The notes under the pieces: model-generated
Database searches by the model: none
Seen by the model: only the letters and a program-made list of their open reading frames with translations
What the model was told of the DNA's origin: nothing
Source of the DNA: Corella eumyota
Taxonomy: Eukaryota; Chordata; Ascidiacea; Phlebobranchia; Corellidae
Length of the DNA stretch: 64,000 nucleotides
Direction of reading: 5' to 3'
NCBI GenBank assembly: GCA_963082875.1
Contig: OY720100.1
Coordinates: 1,240,001-1,304,000 of the forward strand
In this document: positions 37,901 to 49,400 of the stretch, one piece after another
Layout: the number at the start of each line of letters is the position of its first letter
Numbering within the stretch: position 1 is the stretch's first letter
Translations under genes and position numbers: made by a program

Positions 37901-40900
37901 ATTAAGCATATTGTGTAACATATTGTTGGTATATATTTCAATAATAAAATTACAATGTTTCCTTCAACCTAATGTCGGATTTTAAATTTTATATTGTGTG
38001 TATATTTCTGTCAAATATAGCAAGTTTAACCAACCCAAAAATATGCTGAAATGAGTTTAAAAGTGGATATGTTATTAAATGTTATATTTAATTTTTAGGT
38101 TTTTAAAATAGTCAATAGTTTATTTTTTTACAGCTATAAATTGACATTTATACAAATAAACAAATCGCCCACTAGGATCTTTTATATATAGGTATGAATA
38201 TTTCCACAACAAAAGTATGACAAATCTGTGAATATTTAAACTTATCATACCCACACATAACTCAAGTGATTGCTAAAATGACTACAGTTTATTTTTAGTT
38301 TACTATTTTAAAGATCCACTTATATAGGAATATACATCATAGGTTTTAAAGTTTAAAATATTAATGATAGAAATAAAACTTGTTAAAATTTTAGATTATT
38401 TACCTGACACTGTAGTCTGTTGCTGGCTTTAATTCTTTTAATAAATATTCCTTTAATTCCCCACTAAAAACATTAATAAATTAAAACTAAATACAAAAAA
38501 AAGTTAAAGTTTTAAGCTTCATTTTAATATAAAAAATGTGTTAAAAATAAATTCAGAAAATGCCCATAATTTTCACATCTTTTTATCCATATTTTTTATA
38601 ATTAATGTAAATTATGTATTAACTTATTGCTTACTTTAATTTTTGTTAAGTTATGTTACCTGTAAACTGATTTATAATTTGCACCATCCTTCTTTCTATC
38701 ACAAAGATGGAGTTCAAATAAAATTGAAGTTACGTCAAAATTTTCATCGTTTATATTTTCTGGGGTTGTCCAAATTATTTTCGCTGATCTTGATTGGATT
38801 TCAACAACCTTTAAAATAAATTAATTATTATTTTGGTAACATTTTTTAAAGTTTACATAAATGTTACTTAAATATTTTATTCAAATCATAAAAGACTTAT
38901 TCAACTATTTAATTTAATAAAAATTTTTTATCAAATACAAAATAATAATTATATTAATTATTTTAAGAAAAAATAGGGGCAATTTTATATGCTTTTTAAT
39001 AATTTTAAAATGTGTTAAAAAACCAAAGTCAACAAAATATAACCTAGTTTAAGTATTGCAAATAAACACATGAACAAGAAGAGTACAAATTTGGTTTGGT
39101 TCATACACAACAACTCCATTTCAGTCTAGACATTTACACAATAAAGTAAAAACAAATAAAATTGTTGAAGACAAATTACTTTACATTTTAAAATATATTT
39201 TAGTTAAAAAATACTGAAAAAATTAATATATGAAAAATATTTAAATTTTTTCACTAGTATGTCATATAAGAATGCCAGATATCTTAAAGTTATCTTATAC
39301 CATTATCTTTTTCACACCATATACTACTACAGGCATTTCAAGCTTTTTTCTCTGTCTAGCCAGGTTAGACAGTGTTAACAACATTTTTTAAAGCACTATA
39401 CAAACGTGATAACAGATAGTCAGCGCCCAGCGGGATATCGGCTGTTAAAAATATTTCAAACTAACCAAATATACAAACATTTATACACACAACAAAAATA
39501 CATTTTTAAAGTTTTATCAAAAAATTTATTTTTTCCAATACTTTGATATCTAACCCTACTAAATACATTTTTTATAACAAAATGTTTTTTAACACACTAC
39601 AGTTTGTTTTTAGATAAAGTTGATAACAGACAATAACCTTAGACTAACCTGTGGTTTCTTGATTGAGGATAAAACTTCAATCAGGTTTACAGCATTTAAA
39701 GTGTCTGGAAAATAAAAAATCTGGGTTAAAGTTGAAAGTTGCCGATTTTTAATAAAATTAACTATTTTTTTACTGTTTTAATTAAAAATTAATTTGTATT
39801 TACTTATTAACAAGATGGATTTAGAATTTAAATATATTATCTTACAATGATATGCATTAGTGTATCTTTTCGAACTACTAATAAGTGAAAAACGACAAAA
39901 CAAACTTAAACTAAAATAACTAGACAAAAACTCATTTAAAACCAACAAAAAACCAGACGAACTACTTTTCAAGGTTTCCTTGGTTTTTGTGGTCAGCTTA
40001 GCACGCAATATTCAACAAATAAACAAAAACAAAATACACAAAAAAGCATAAACTTTATATGGACAAAATGTAATAGAAATTGTCACAGCTGTTGAGATTT
40101 TAAACTAATAATTTGATTGTAATGAGATGACATTAAACTTTAAATTACTGGTTGTTCGCACACTTTTGTACCCAAATAAGCACAATTTAAACCACAGTGG
40201 TTAACTTTGCCGGCTTTAAACTAGGTCATTGTAACTTAAGCCAAGTTTGTTGCAGCATTTTTTCTAACAAAACTGATAACAAATGGATTAGGCAACCTAG
40301 ACCACCCAAGAACTTTTTAAAAATCAAATAGAAGCATTTAATCAAAATACTATGACATTTTATTACAAAATACTTTTGACATTTTTAAGTCAATAAAAGA
40401 TAGCTAGTTAGGATATACAATTGATTTACAAATACAACCCTAACCTAGTAAATTGTCACTTAAAATTATAAAACATTTTTAAACAATTCTTACACTAGAT
40501 ATATTAATTTAACAAACATTTGAAGTTTTTGAAAAAAATAGCTAGTTAAGCATATATAATTGATTTACAAAACCAAGCCTTACCTAGTATATAACTTATC
40601 ACAAGAAGTTATTAATATTTTTAAACAGTTTTTACACTAAATATAATTATTTAAACAAAAAAAAAAGTTTTTACAAACCTGTTACATTAATATTCTTGGT
40701 TTTATTTTCCCTTAAACTCTGCATAGCAAAATTTAAATCCTTTTCACTCCCTGATTTCCCGTTTCCAACCTGGGACTCAGGACTTGGACTTAATGATGGA
40801 ATGTAGGAGGAAGAGTTGGAAGCGGGTGATGATGTCACTGACCCTGGATCGTGGAAGTTCTTTTTAGGCTGGATGCGAGATCTGGGAGAGCCAGGATTCA

Positions 40901-43900
40901 TTGTGGAAGAACTTGGAGAAAAATCTGAGGAATCTAAAGAGGAAAAAAGTGAAAATTATTAAATTTTTAGGTTAAAAATAATTGCAAATTTACCCCAAAA
41001 TGTAAAGTTTAGCAAAACAATTATTGAACCTTAAATAAATGTCATCACAGTTCAATATAAAATATAGATTTCTTTAAAACCATGATATTTACAATATGCC
41101 ACAAACTTTTACAAAAACTTTTGAAAATACACAAAATATCAACCTTAAATAAGTTTCTGCTGGCCTTTCCTTCTCAATTTAATTTAAAAAACTAGATATT
41201 TTAAATATAAACTACTAGAATACTAAAGTTAATAAATTAATTAATTTTAATAGATAGTTCTCTGCAACTGCAGTTAAATGCCACAAATACAACTAAAACT
41301 GCCTCAAGCTATTTACCAGACAATTAAATAATATAAAACTCAATTAAACAAAAAAACTAAAAAAAAACTCATAGTACCTAAACGAAATATAAATACATTA
41401 TTATTATGACAAATAATAAGCTTACAAGCAGCTTAATTGTTGATCATTAATAACATCATAAACTTAACACAAGAGTTATTCAAATGTCCACGTGTCCTGT
41501 TTAAAACACATTGGCATAAAGTTAAGTTGGGCAAATTTTAAATTTTTAAACCAACTATTAACGACTAAAACATATTAAAATGCATAATTAAAAACAGTTG
41601 TAACTTTTTTAATATTAAACACCTAAATTATGCTTACGAATTTACACAAATTTCTTTTAAAAACAAACTATATTACTATAATATAATGCTAAAAATACCA
41701 TTTTTGCAAAATTTAATGTTAATATATTTTAAATCATGCTTTCAATAAAGTTCTACCAATTTATTTTATAAAAAACTGTTTTAACAACCCACAACTATCC
41801 CCTATGTCATTATATTAGTTCCCCTTAGTTCAAAAGGGTCTCGAATTTCAAAGTAGGTCCATAGTTAATAATCAACCAAGCGAAAAACAAATAAAGTCAC
41901 ATGACCAAACAATTGATATCAGCTGATGTCGTGAATAACACAAATCGAAAATATCCAAAAAAAAAATAATTTAATTTATCTAAAATTTAATAAATACTTT
42001 AAAAAAAAATGGTAAATTTAACTTTTTAAACTTTATAGTACTTGATTTTTTATTTAAATTATTAAACATTTTAATTATTATTTCAATATAAAAATTCAAC
42101 TATATTGTCCTTTTTATAAGACATTAAAAACCTAAATATAACAACTATTTAATATATTACATATTTAATTTTCTAAATTAGATAAATATTTTACCTTTTC
42201 GTTTAAATTTATTTTTCCTTTCTTTGTACAAATTAACTTGTGCTCCAAAATTCTTTCTACTTGCCTTAAAATTATTCTGCAATAACTTCACATTTTCATC
42301 TACATTATTGTACACACAATATGATATTTCATTTATTATTTTGACTACTTTCATTATTTGAAACTGAGTTTGGGGTATATAATAAACTGTAGTATACTGA
42401 TCATAGACTGGGTATAGTAAACTGATCTGTTGTTGTTCTAATTGATTTATAATCTCACTATTCTGTAAATCTAGCAAAAAAGAAAAATACTTGACTATTA
42501 CTGTTAGAAATCATCTACCATTTTTTGCAAACAAGCTAGTATAAAAAGTTGTAAAAACATAATACAAAATTGATTTTAAATTTTTTTAAACTTTACAAAC
42601 AAAGTGAACAATGCATTGTTTGGTTAATAATACAAACTCACCTGAAAGCCTGTTATTGGAGTTTTCAGGATTGTAAATTGGTCTTGGAAAATAATGAACT
42701 GAAGCATCCGGTCTACTGTGAGGGTCAAGCTATAAACAAGTTTGCAATTTGTTAAAATATTTTAACCGGCAGTGTAGTGGTCAGAGGCTTTACTACATGG
42801 GGTCGTGGGTTCAATACCCACTGCTCCCATGTTGCCTCTGAGTAATGTGAATAAATAGTATGAACTTCTTTTAAGCCAAAACTAATCAGCAGCCTTATTA
42901 TTGTGCATTTATAATGTATATTACCTCAAACTGGTTGGGATAAAAAAATACAATCATAAAACATTATTAAAAATATTTACAAGAAACAAATCAAAATTTA
43001 ATAATAAATTATTTAAATAACTTACAGCGGGTGAAAAAATAGGGTGAACCCCCACAGCTGATGGGTGAATCAGGTGCATGGGGTGAGGGGGGTGGTGTGG
43101 GGTAATAAACATCCCCTGATCAGGGGGCATCCCACTTGGGATTACAACAACTGTCCTCACCCCGTTTTCCTCAATTACCTGGGACACATAACCCGGGGGT
43201 ACATAAATTGGGGGGATTGCCCCATTTTGGGACACCATTGGTACTTTTGCAGGACCTGTGGGGTTAAAATAAATTTAAATTAAAAAAATGTATAAAATTT
43301 AAATTTTTTTTAATTTAAATATTTAAAACAAATAATGTTCAAAATAAAGCTTTATGTTTTTACAGAAAGTAATAATAAGAAATAAAGATAAATATTTAAA
43401 GTTTTAATTGCAGATTATAAATAGTTTTAATTTAAGTTTTTCATATATAAAAAGAAACTAGTAATTGAATTAATTGTTTGTAAATATTGATACTAAAAGT
43501 AGATATATGTATTTCAGTGAACCAATACATTAAATTAAATATTATTAAATAAAAGTTGGGTTTATAATATTTTATTAAACAGTTTATGAGAAAATTACTT
43601 ATATTTATGTATTCCCATGTTAGTCATGAATACACACACGGTACACATCCAATATAAACATTTTAAAATTAAAGTCATGTTTAAAGTTTATTCCCAGACA
43701 GTTGAATGTCAATGTTTTAAAATGATTCATTCTGAGCGTTGCCAAATATTTTTATTTCACCACCACAAAAGGAGAAAATAATATGGAAACCAAGGTTTAA
43801 TTGTTATTATTAGAAAGTGAAGGTCTGCAAAATTTCAGACTTCGATAATATCTTAGGAAATAAAACCACAAACTTTTTCTCCTGTTTGGAATTTTATAAA

Positions 43901-44814
43901 ATTTTAAAACAATAGCGAGATTGTATTTTAGAGATATTCACAATAATAAACCCAACATTTTAACAACAATGAAAAATACAATTTTGAACCTTCTTATTTA
44001 ATTAATTTATTTCACGACAATACTCATAACATTACTAAATAAATAGCCCACCCTATGGTTTACATTTTAATTGTTGTAATATTGTCACAATTCTCAACTT
44101 ATATTTGCCTACAATAATTTATCTGCGCACCACAAACAGCAATTTTGTATATTATGTAGGCCTTTGAATATAACATGAACATTTATATACTATAAAAATA
44201 TTTTATTAGTTAAAAACATTATATCTTATTTAATCTCGTAATTAAAAATTGTTTTTACTTTTTTTGGTACAAGAAAGCCAAGTTTTAATTAAAAAAATCC
44301 AACTTAAACTTACCAGGAATATAATTAAAACTTCCATCCTCGCATTGGATTGTAAAAGTTTCTCCAGGGTTGACATGAACCATTATTGTATTCTAAAAAC
44401 AAAATATCAGGTTTGTTAAATTTTAGCGATATTTCAATTCGTTATTAAATTACAAACATTAATTTCCATGCAAAAAAACAACAAGTAGTAATAATCGATT
44501 TTTAAATGTTGTAGTCTGACCTTATAATGTAATATAAAGCAGGCAAATTTTAAAACTTAATTTACACAACCAAATTAGAAAAACAATCGCTAAAAAGTAT
44601 ATTAATCTATTACTTAAAACCTGTACCAAAAAGAATATTATTTAAATATTTAAATCCTAATATTTTCCCATTTTTCTACCTGATATTGTGATTGAAAATG
44701 TATAAAATATTCTGAATTATTATTATTAGGTTGTGGATTTTGTTTCCAATGTTCATTAAAATTTTGTTCGACTGGGGGCGGAAACTTTGCTGCCTCCGGT
44801 GGTAAAAAAACCAT
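28976..44814 (-). CDS. FNDC3: Fibronectin type III domain-containing protein 3 (FNDC3A/FNDC3B)
   Basis: Tail-anchored cytoplasmic/ER-Golgi adhesion-related protein. Exons, approximate: 44814-44680, 44392-44313, 43254-43026, 42729-42642, 42472-42195, 40934-40679, 39703-39650, 38809-38661, 38464-38403, 37156-37022, 35626-35447, 34707-34457, 34328-34189, 33593-33461, 33180-33018, 32906-32737, 32568-32452, 31411-31260, 31131-30800, 30612-30412, 29913-29743, 29660-29538, 29456-28976; about 1360 codons (human about 1200). The N-terminal signature is plain: VNPGETFTIQCEDG, then VPMVSQNGAIPPIYVPPGY, as in vertebrate FNDC3. A Ser/Pro-rich linker follows, then roughly nine FN3 domains with typical W, Y and NG motifs, for example RPLPPDPPQLSC, and a C-terminal transmembrane helix (LALYLLSAIFLAFGAQFVFV). 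The 3' exons are clearly richer in CpG than the 5' exons. Vertebrates have FNDC3A, B and C; a tunicate would be expected to have one ancestor-like copy. Confidence 0.95.
29985..30075 (-). repeat. Short dispersed repeat, family 3 fragment
   Basis: Reverse copy sharing TAATATAGTCGCAACTA with the copy near 26.8 kb; FNDC3 intron, next to the hairpin at 30104. Confidence 0.6.
30104..30164. repeat. Inverted repeat hairpin, 16-bp arms
   Basis: TGACGTAGAAAGTACT at about 30104 and its exact complement AGTACTTTCTACGTCA at about 30149, loop near 29 bp. FNDC3 intron; may be the terminal part of a small MITE or a structured element. Confidence 0.85.
31450..31905 (+). repeat. tRNA-like SINE (family 2) with 80-bp tandem array
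   Basis: Starts with a tRNA-like head (GTGTGGTAAAATGGTCATG) followed by GGTTTCGGGTTCGATTC. The part from the B-box onward is then repeated about five times with an exact period of 80 bp (unit starts near 31501, 31581, 31661, 31741, 31821), each unit carrying TTCGGGTTCGAGTC-like sequence and GGCGTTTACAG. Lies in an FNDC3 intron. Confidence 0.9.
35142..35432 (+). repeat. tRNA-derived SINE (family 1), near full length
   Basis: Head CCGGCAGCGTGGTGTAGTAG through tail GGGATAAAGATATATAC, ending about 15 bp from the downstream boundary of an FNDC3 exon at 35447; antisense to the gene. Confidence 0.9.
36688..36785 (-). repeat. SINE family 1 fragment
   Basis: Tail segment (AACATGGAGTAACATTAGTT) in reverse orientation, FNDC3 intron. 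Confidence 0.7.
37222..37365 (-). repeat. SINE family 1 fragment joined to a family 3 repeat
   Basis: Tail segment (TTTATCCTCGATGTGGGAAA) in reverse orientation ends where a family 3 copy (about 37395-37555) begins, suggesting nested or adjacent insertion. Confidence 0.75.
37395..37555 (+). repeat. Short dispersed repeat, family 3
   Basis: Reference copy: GTCCAATTTATAACACTA, then TTGTGATGTGCAGGTAAAT, CAGGCAAATATTAGTGAG and GGTGGGCTATTGACTAGT. No pol III boxes seen; nature unknown (short MITE-like or 3' remnant of a larger element). Confidence 0.7.
42763..42940 (+). repeat. tRNA-derived SINE (family 1), internally deleted
   Basis: Head CCGGCAGTGTAGTGGTCAGA, B-box GGTTCAATACCC, shortened body. 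FNDC3 intron. Confidence 0.75.
44035..44165 (-). repeat. Short dispersed repeat, family 3
   Basis: Reverse copy (ATAGCCCACCCTATGGTTTA, TGCGCACCACAAACA), FNDC3 intron. Confidence 0.65.
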
Positions 44815-45146
44815 GACGAAAACTCAAGATTTTTTTTACATAAAAAATATTTTTAAAATAAACTTCTTTGTTTTTATTTTTAAATCAAAATTATATCTGT
44901 TAATATAATTAAACAAAAACTTTGTAAAATTTTTTATTTTGTTGTTAAAAATCAATTTAATTTTGAATTAATTCTAAGAAAGTTATTTTTTACTTTCCCA
45001 TTCTTAGATGTAACCTTTTTAAATTTTTATCCACTGATTATGATCACAATTGACATTATGTTTCATTTAATTTCTAAAAATAACGATACCTTTAAACACG
45101 TTTTTACTAGAATAAAATTTCTAAAAGTTTCTGTTGCTAAAAATGT

Positions 45147-45250
45147 CATAAACTACGACCTTAAGGTCATAAACTACGACCTTAAGGTCATAAACTACGA
45201 CCTTAAGGTCATAAACTACGACCTTAAGGTCATAAACTACGACCTTAAGG
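45147..45250. repeat. 21-bp tandem array with palindromic core
   Basis: About five near-identical units of 21 bp, each containing ACGACCTTAAGGTCAT with the perfect palindrome GACCTTAAGGTC. It lies about 340 bp upstream of the proximal FNDC3 start codon. Confidence 0.95.
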
Positions 45251-46448
45251 TTATAAATATTCACAAAACTTTTTTATATAAAAATAAGTAAACTTAAAAA
45301 TTAAATAAAACTAAATTTTGAACATTAAAAAATTGTTGATTGGTTTTTTAGTTTTAATTTTAAACTTAAAAATCACCTTTTAAAATTCTAAATTTTTCTA
45401 ACTTAAATTTAAACTCGAAAAATTAAACAAAACCTGACTAAAATTGCAACTTGCAAACCAACCACAACAAACAAAATTTAATAATTTCCAACTCCTCGAA
45501 ATATCATCTAAAATTAATTTTAAAGAGCCCGGGGCCCTACATACACTGACACAGAGTTGCACCAATACCTTAACCCCAAACAGTCGCAATTTATATGTTT
45601 TCAATTTTGAGAATTTATTTTCGGCATTATATCTGGAATTTCCCAGAATTGTAATTCGAACTCTTGATAAATTTTCGGTATTAATATGAGGTGAAGCCAC
45701 AATGACATTTATTTTGATGGTAAATATAGAAATTATATGTTACATGCAACCAATTTAAGATAATTTACATATTAACTAAATACATAACTGATATATTAAA
45801 CCTTTAAAAAATATATATGCTAATTAAAAAAATAAGCTAATCAATATTAATTCTTTTTTTACCTAAAAAAATGCTATTTTAATTATTATACTAATAGCAA
45901 TACTGCAATAATATATGTTTACATAAATACAAATTAAAATTTAAAAAAATAAGTATTTTCCAAAACTGTTATACTAAAAAACCTTTTCTAATAAAAAATA
46001 ACTGAAAAAAAATATTAACCTTTTTAAACCGAGAAAAAATAACATTTAATAAACTGATCTAGTATAAATACCATAATAACATATTTTTACATAAATGCAA
46101 ATTAAAATTTTTAAAAATATAAATTTTTGATAAAAACCTTTACATTTAAAAAATAAAAACTAGTTTTAAGAAACAATCTTGATTATATCTTAAACTAAAG
46201 CCAATCCAACTTCAATGAAATCATAAAAACAATTTTGTTTAAAAATAACTTTCGATTTCCGCGCTACAATTACTTCCTAACTAGTTAAAAACATTTCAAG
46301 AAAACTTTTTATTAAAACCGCAAATTCCCTTGCTTAAAACTTAAAATATGAGCCCACTCCGGGATATAAATTCTCACACGAATATATCCTAATAAACTAT
46401 AACAAATTGGTGAGAATAAATCGTTGAAACTCGGCCAATATTATTTCA

Positions 46449-46466
46449 GTTTCCGTCGACGGAAAC
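46449..46466. repeat. 18-bp perfect palindrome
   Basis: GTTTCCGTCGACGGAAAC reads the same on both strands; a CpG-containing island within very AT-rich sequence. Confidence 0.95.
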
Positions 46467-49400
46467 ATGTGTTCAATTCATCGCGAACGAAATAATAAAA
46501 AAAAAACTAAATTTGTGCAAAATATAAAAAAAAATCAATAAAGTTAATTCAGCAATTTTTTAACATAATATAACAACATCTAAACCTAGAAAACTCCAAA
46601 AATAAAAAGCTGATGTAGCAATAAATTATTTTTCAACAAAATTTTAATTATTAAAAGTTTTTTTTTGTCCTAATTTAACTTTTTTTTATACAACAACAGC
46701 AATTAAAAAGCTTTAAAAACAAAATTTATTTTGCGCGAAAATTAAACAATATCTATTAATATCAAATAATACATCTCGTTATTACGTCACAGAAACAATA
46801 AAAGTTGAATTAACAATATTTATCCTTTAATGTAAAACACAATTTTAACATTTTTTAAATCACGTTTTTAATCTAACGAAGCAATTATAAGATACAAAAC
46901 ATTACATCGTTGCTTAATTACTATAATAAATACAGCATTAACACGATTTTGAAACTTAAATTCCTCGATTTAGTATTCAAATTACTCTAGTTCATAGAAT
47001 TTAGCGTTTTTAAAAGTTAATTACTTAGATAAGTTAATTAATACCATTCTAATAATTAACAAAATGTTAAAAATTAAATAATATTAAACTAAAAGTAAAT
47101 ATACACTGAACTGTAGTTGTTATTGCAGGTTAACTTTGCAACTGCAGTTTTAAACCTTTTTTTTAAATACTGGGCGTCCAAATAATATTGAAGCAATTGA
47201 AATTTAAATTGAGCAAAACCTGTTTAACCTTGAAGTCGTTTAAACTTGACCTTGAAAACACACCCTTTCTAAAAATACTTGAGATTAAAGTTAAAAATGA
47301 AATTCAAAAACTAAAAAAAATCAATTTTTAAAATAATTTCGATATCCGATAAAAACGGTTTTTAATATTTCTGACGTAATAATTACTAGTAGTTCTAGAA
47401 CGTAGACGTCTAAGAATGTTTGACTAAGAAAATAAAAAACTCCTTGACTAAAATTTCAAGAAATATTTTCAGAAAATTTCGAGTACCTCCGCGAAAAGTA
47501 AATAGCGCGCAAATAAGTGTGAAAATAATATCTATTCATACGCGGTTGTGACGTAATAGTGAGCACCAGACTAATTAAAAAAATCAATTTAAATTTGCAG
47601 AGAAGAAATAAATCAAAATATTTTTTTCTTATTTTAAAACATAAACTAATATAAGTGTAATATAGTTAATAAAATAATGCTATTTTTTAAGAATTCATTT
47701 ACTAAACTAACTGCATTACTAATTTATAATATTAATTATAACATTTTTTAGTTAAAACTACACTTCTATTCTACATAAAATTAAAATAAACTGAATTTTT
47801 TGGCTAATAAAAACCATATTGGTTAAATCCTATACTGCACAAACTGGAATTATTAACTATTTCAACGTAATAAGCATTATAATAATAAGGTATTGTGCGT
47901 CATAGATGGTTTCCTAATTTATCTATTCTTATCCATTGTTCTCGTTTCACCTAATTAAGTTAAATTTAACTTATTGTTAGGTTAGTAGAACTAAAAATTG
48001 CAAAATAAATTTAATTAAATATAATTTAAAAAATGCAAACTCAGCAAAATAAACGCAGGAAGTTTCCAAATAAATTAAAAACGTTAATATTTATAAAAAC
48101 AACAATTTTAAAACTTTTAAAATAATTTCAATTTGTAAACAAAAACTTAAAATCGTCACTTTCAATTTCAAGGTCACGTGACACCCAATTTTACGGTCAC
48201 GTGACCCCTAGATCGGACTTTAAACGAAATACCGCAAAATATATCAAGCGCAACGCTCGCACACCAACCCTTTACCGAATAATGACCTCTTTAATGACGT
48301 CATAATAATGCTAGGCTTCCTATTTCCGCAACAGCTAAAAAAACAAAGGTGATATTGTTTCGTAATAAACCATAAAAATAGGGAATTCTGCTGAAAATGT
48401 TAAATTTATTTAATTGTAAGTTATAACTGCTTATTAATGTCTATTCCATTTCCCTTATTCTTTAATTCCTTGCTATTTTCAATTAATAATTATAAACTTA
48501 CTAGATAAAATTAATTTATAACTTCAAAAATGTGCAGAATGCAATGCTTTTTTATAATACTTAATTTATTTACTTTACTAATTTATTAAAAGTGATTTAA
48601 ATAAGAAAAACGGGAACTGATATGAATGCAAACTTCTAAACTGCATCTGTCTGGGTAGCCTGCATGAACTACTCTTGAGAACGAAAACTCTTGTTGGGAC
48701 TTTAAATGCATGAAACTCAACCGTGACTGAAACCTACAGTGGCGCTTAAATAAGATGGGTGAATATAAATGGGGTGATATGGAAACTCAATGGGTTAAAA
48801 GACTTGTTTTGGGGGTCAAAATCGTTTGGAGGGTGATTTGGGGGGCATTCAAATTTTTAACTACCTACAGTATGTTTTTAATTCAATAAATAAAATAAGT
48901 TTAACACTTTATAATATTAATAAATGGCAGTATATTATTTAACTAGTTTAGAATTAGAACGATAAAAATATATTTAAAAGAAAAACTAAAGCTCTAACTT
49001 ATTTCAATAATCTTAGTAAGTTGAATCTATTAAAGGTTTTAGAATTTTACGAAGGAAAATCTTACAGAGAAGTTTTATTAAATTTTTCCATCGCTTTAAA
49101 AATTGTTTTCTCGAATCGCTTTAAAACATAGCGACAACAAAACCCTTAAAATTAAACCAAAATATAACTCATCCATCACAATCTGAACTAGAGATAAAAT
49201 AATAAAATATTGTTGCGTCATAATAAAACGATATATCTTAAAAACGTCGTTAAATATATTAAAAGTGACGTCACTGGCTATATATTCGCTAAAATCGTTG
49301 CCTGGGTTGTAATATAATGAAAAGTATTAAAAACAGCGGGGTATAGAAAAAAGAGTTTATAAGAACAACTGTTTTACTCTAGCGCAAAGTTTTCACTAAA

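Noticed and set aside
45398-45700. Overlapping open frames on both strands
   Set aside because: AT-rich, no domain, no coherent splice sites, and both strands open over the same bases.
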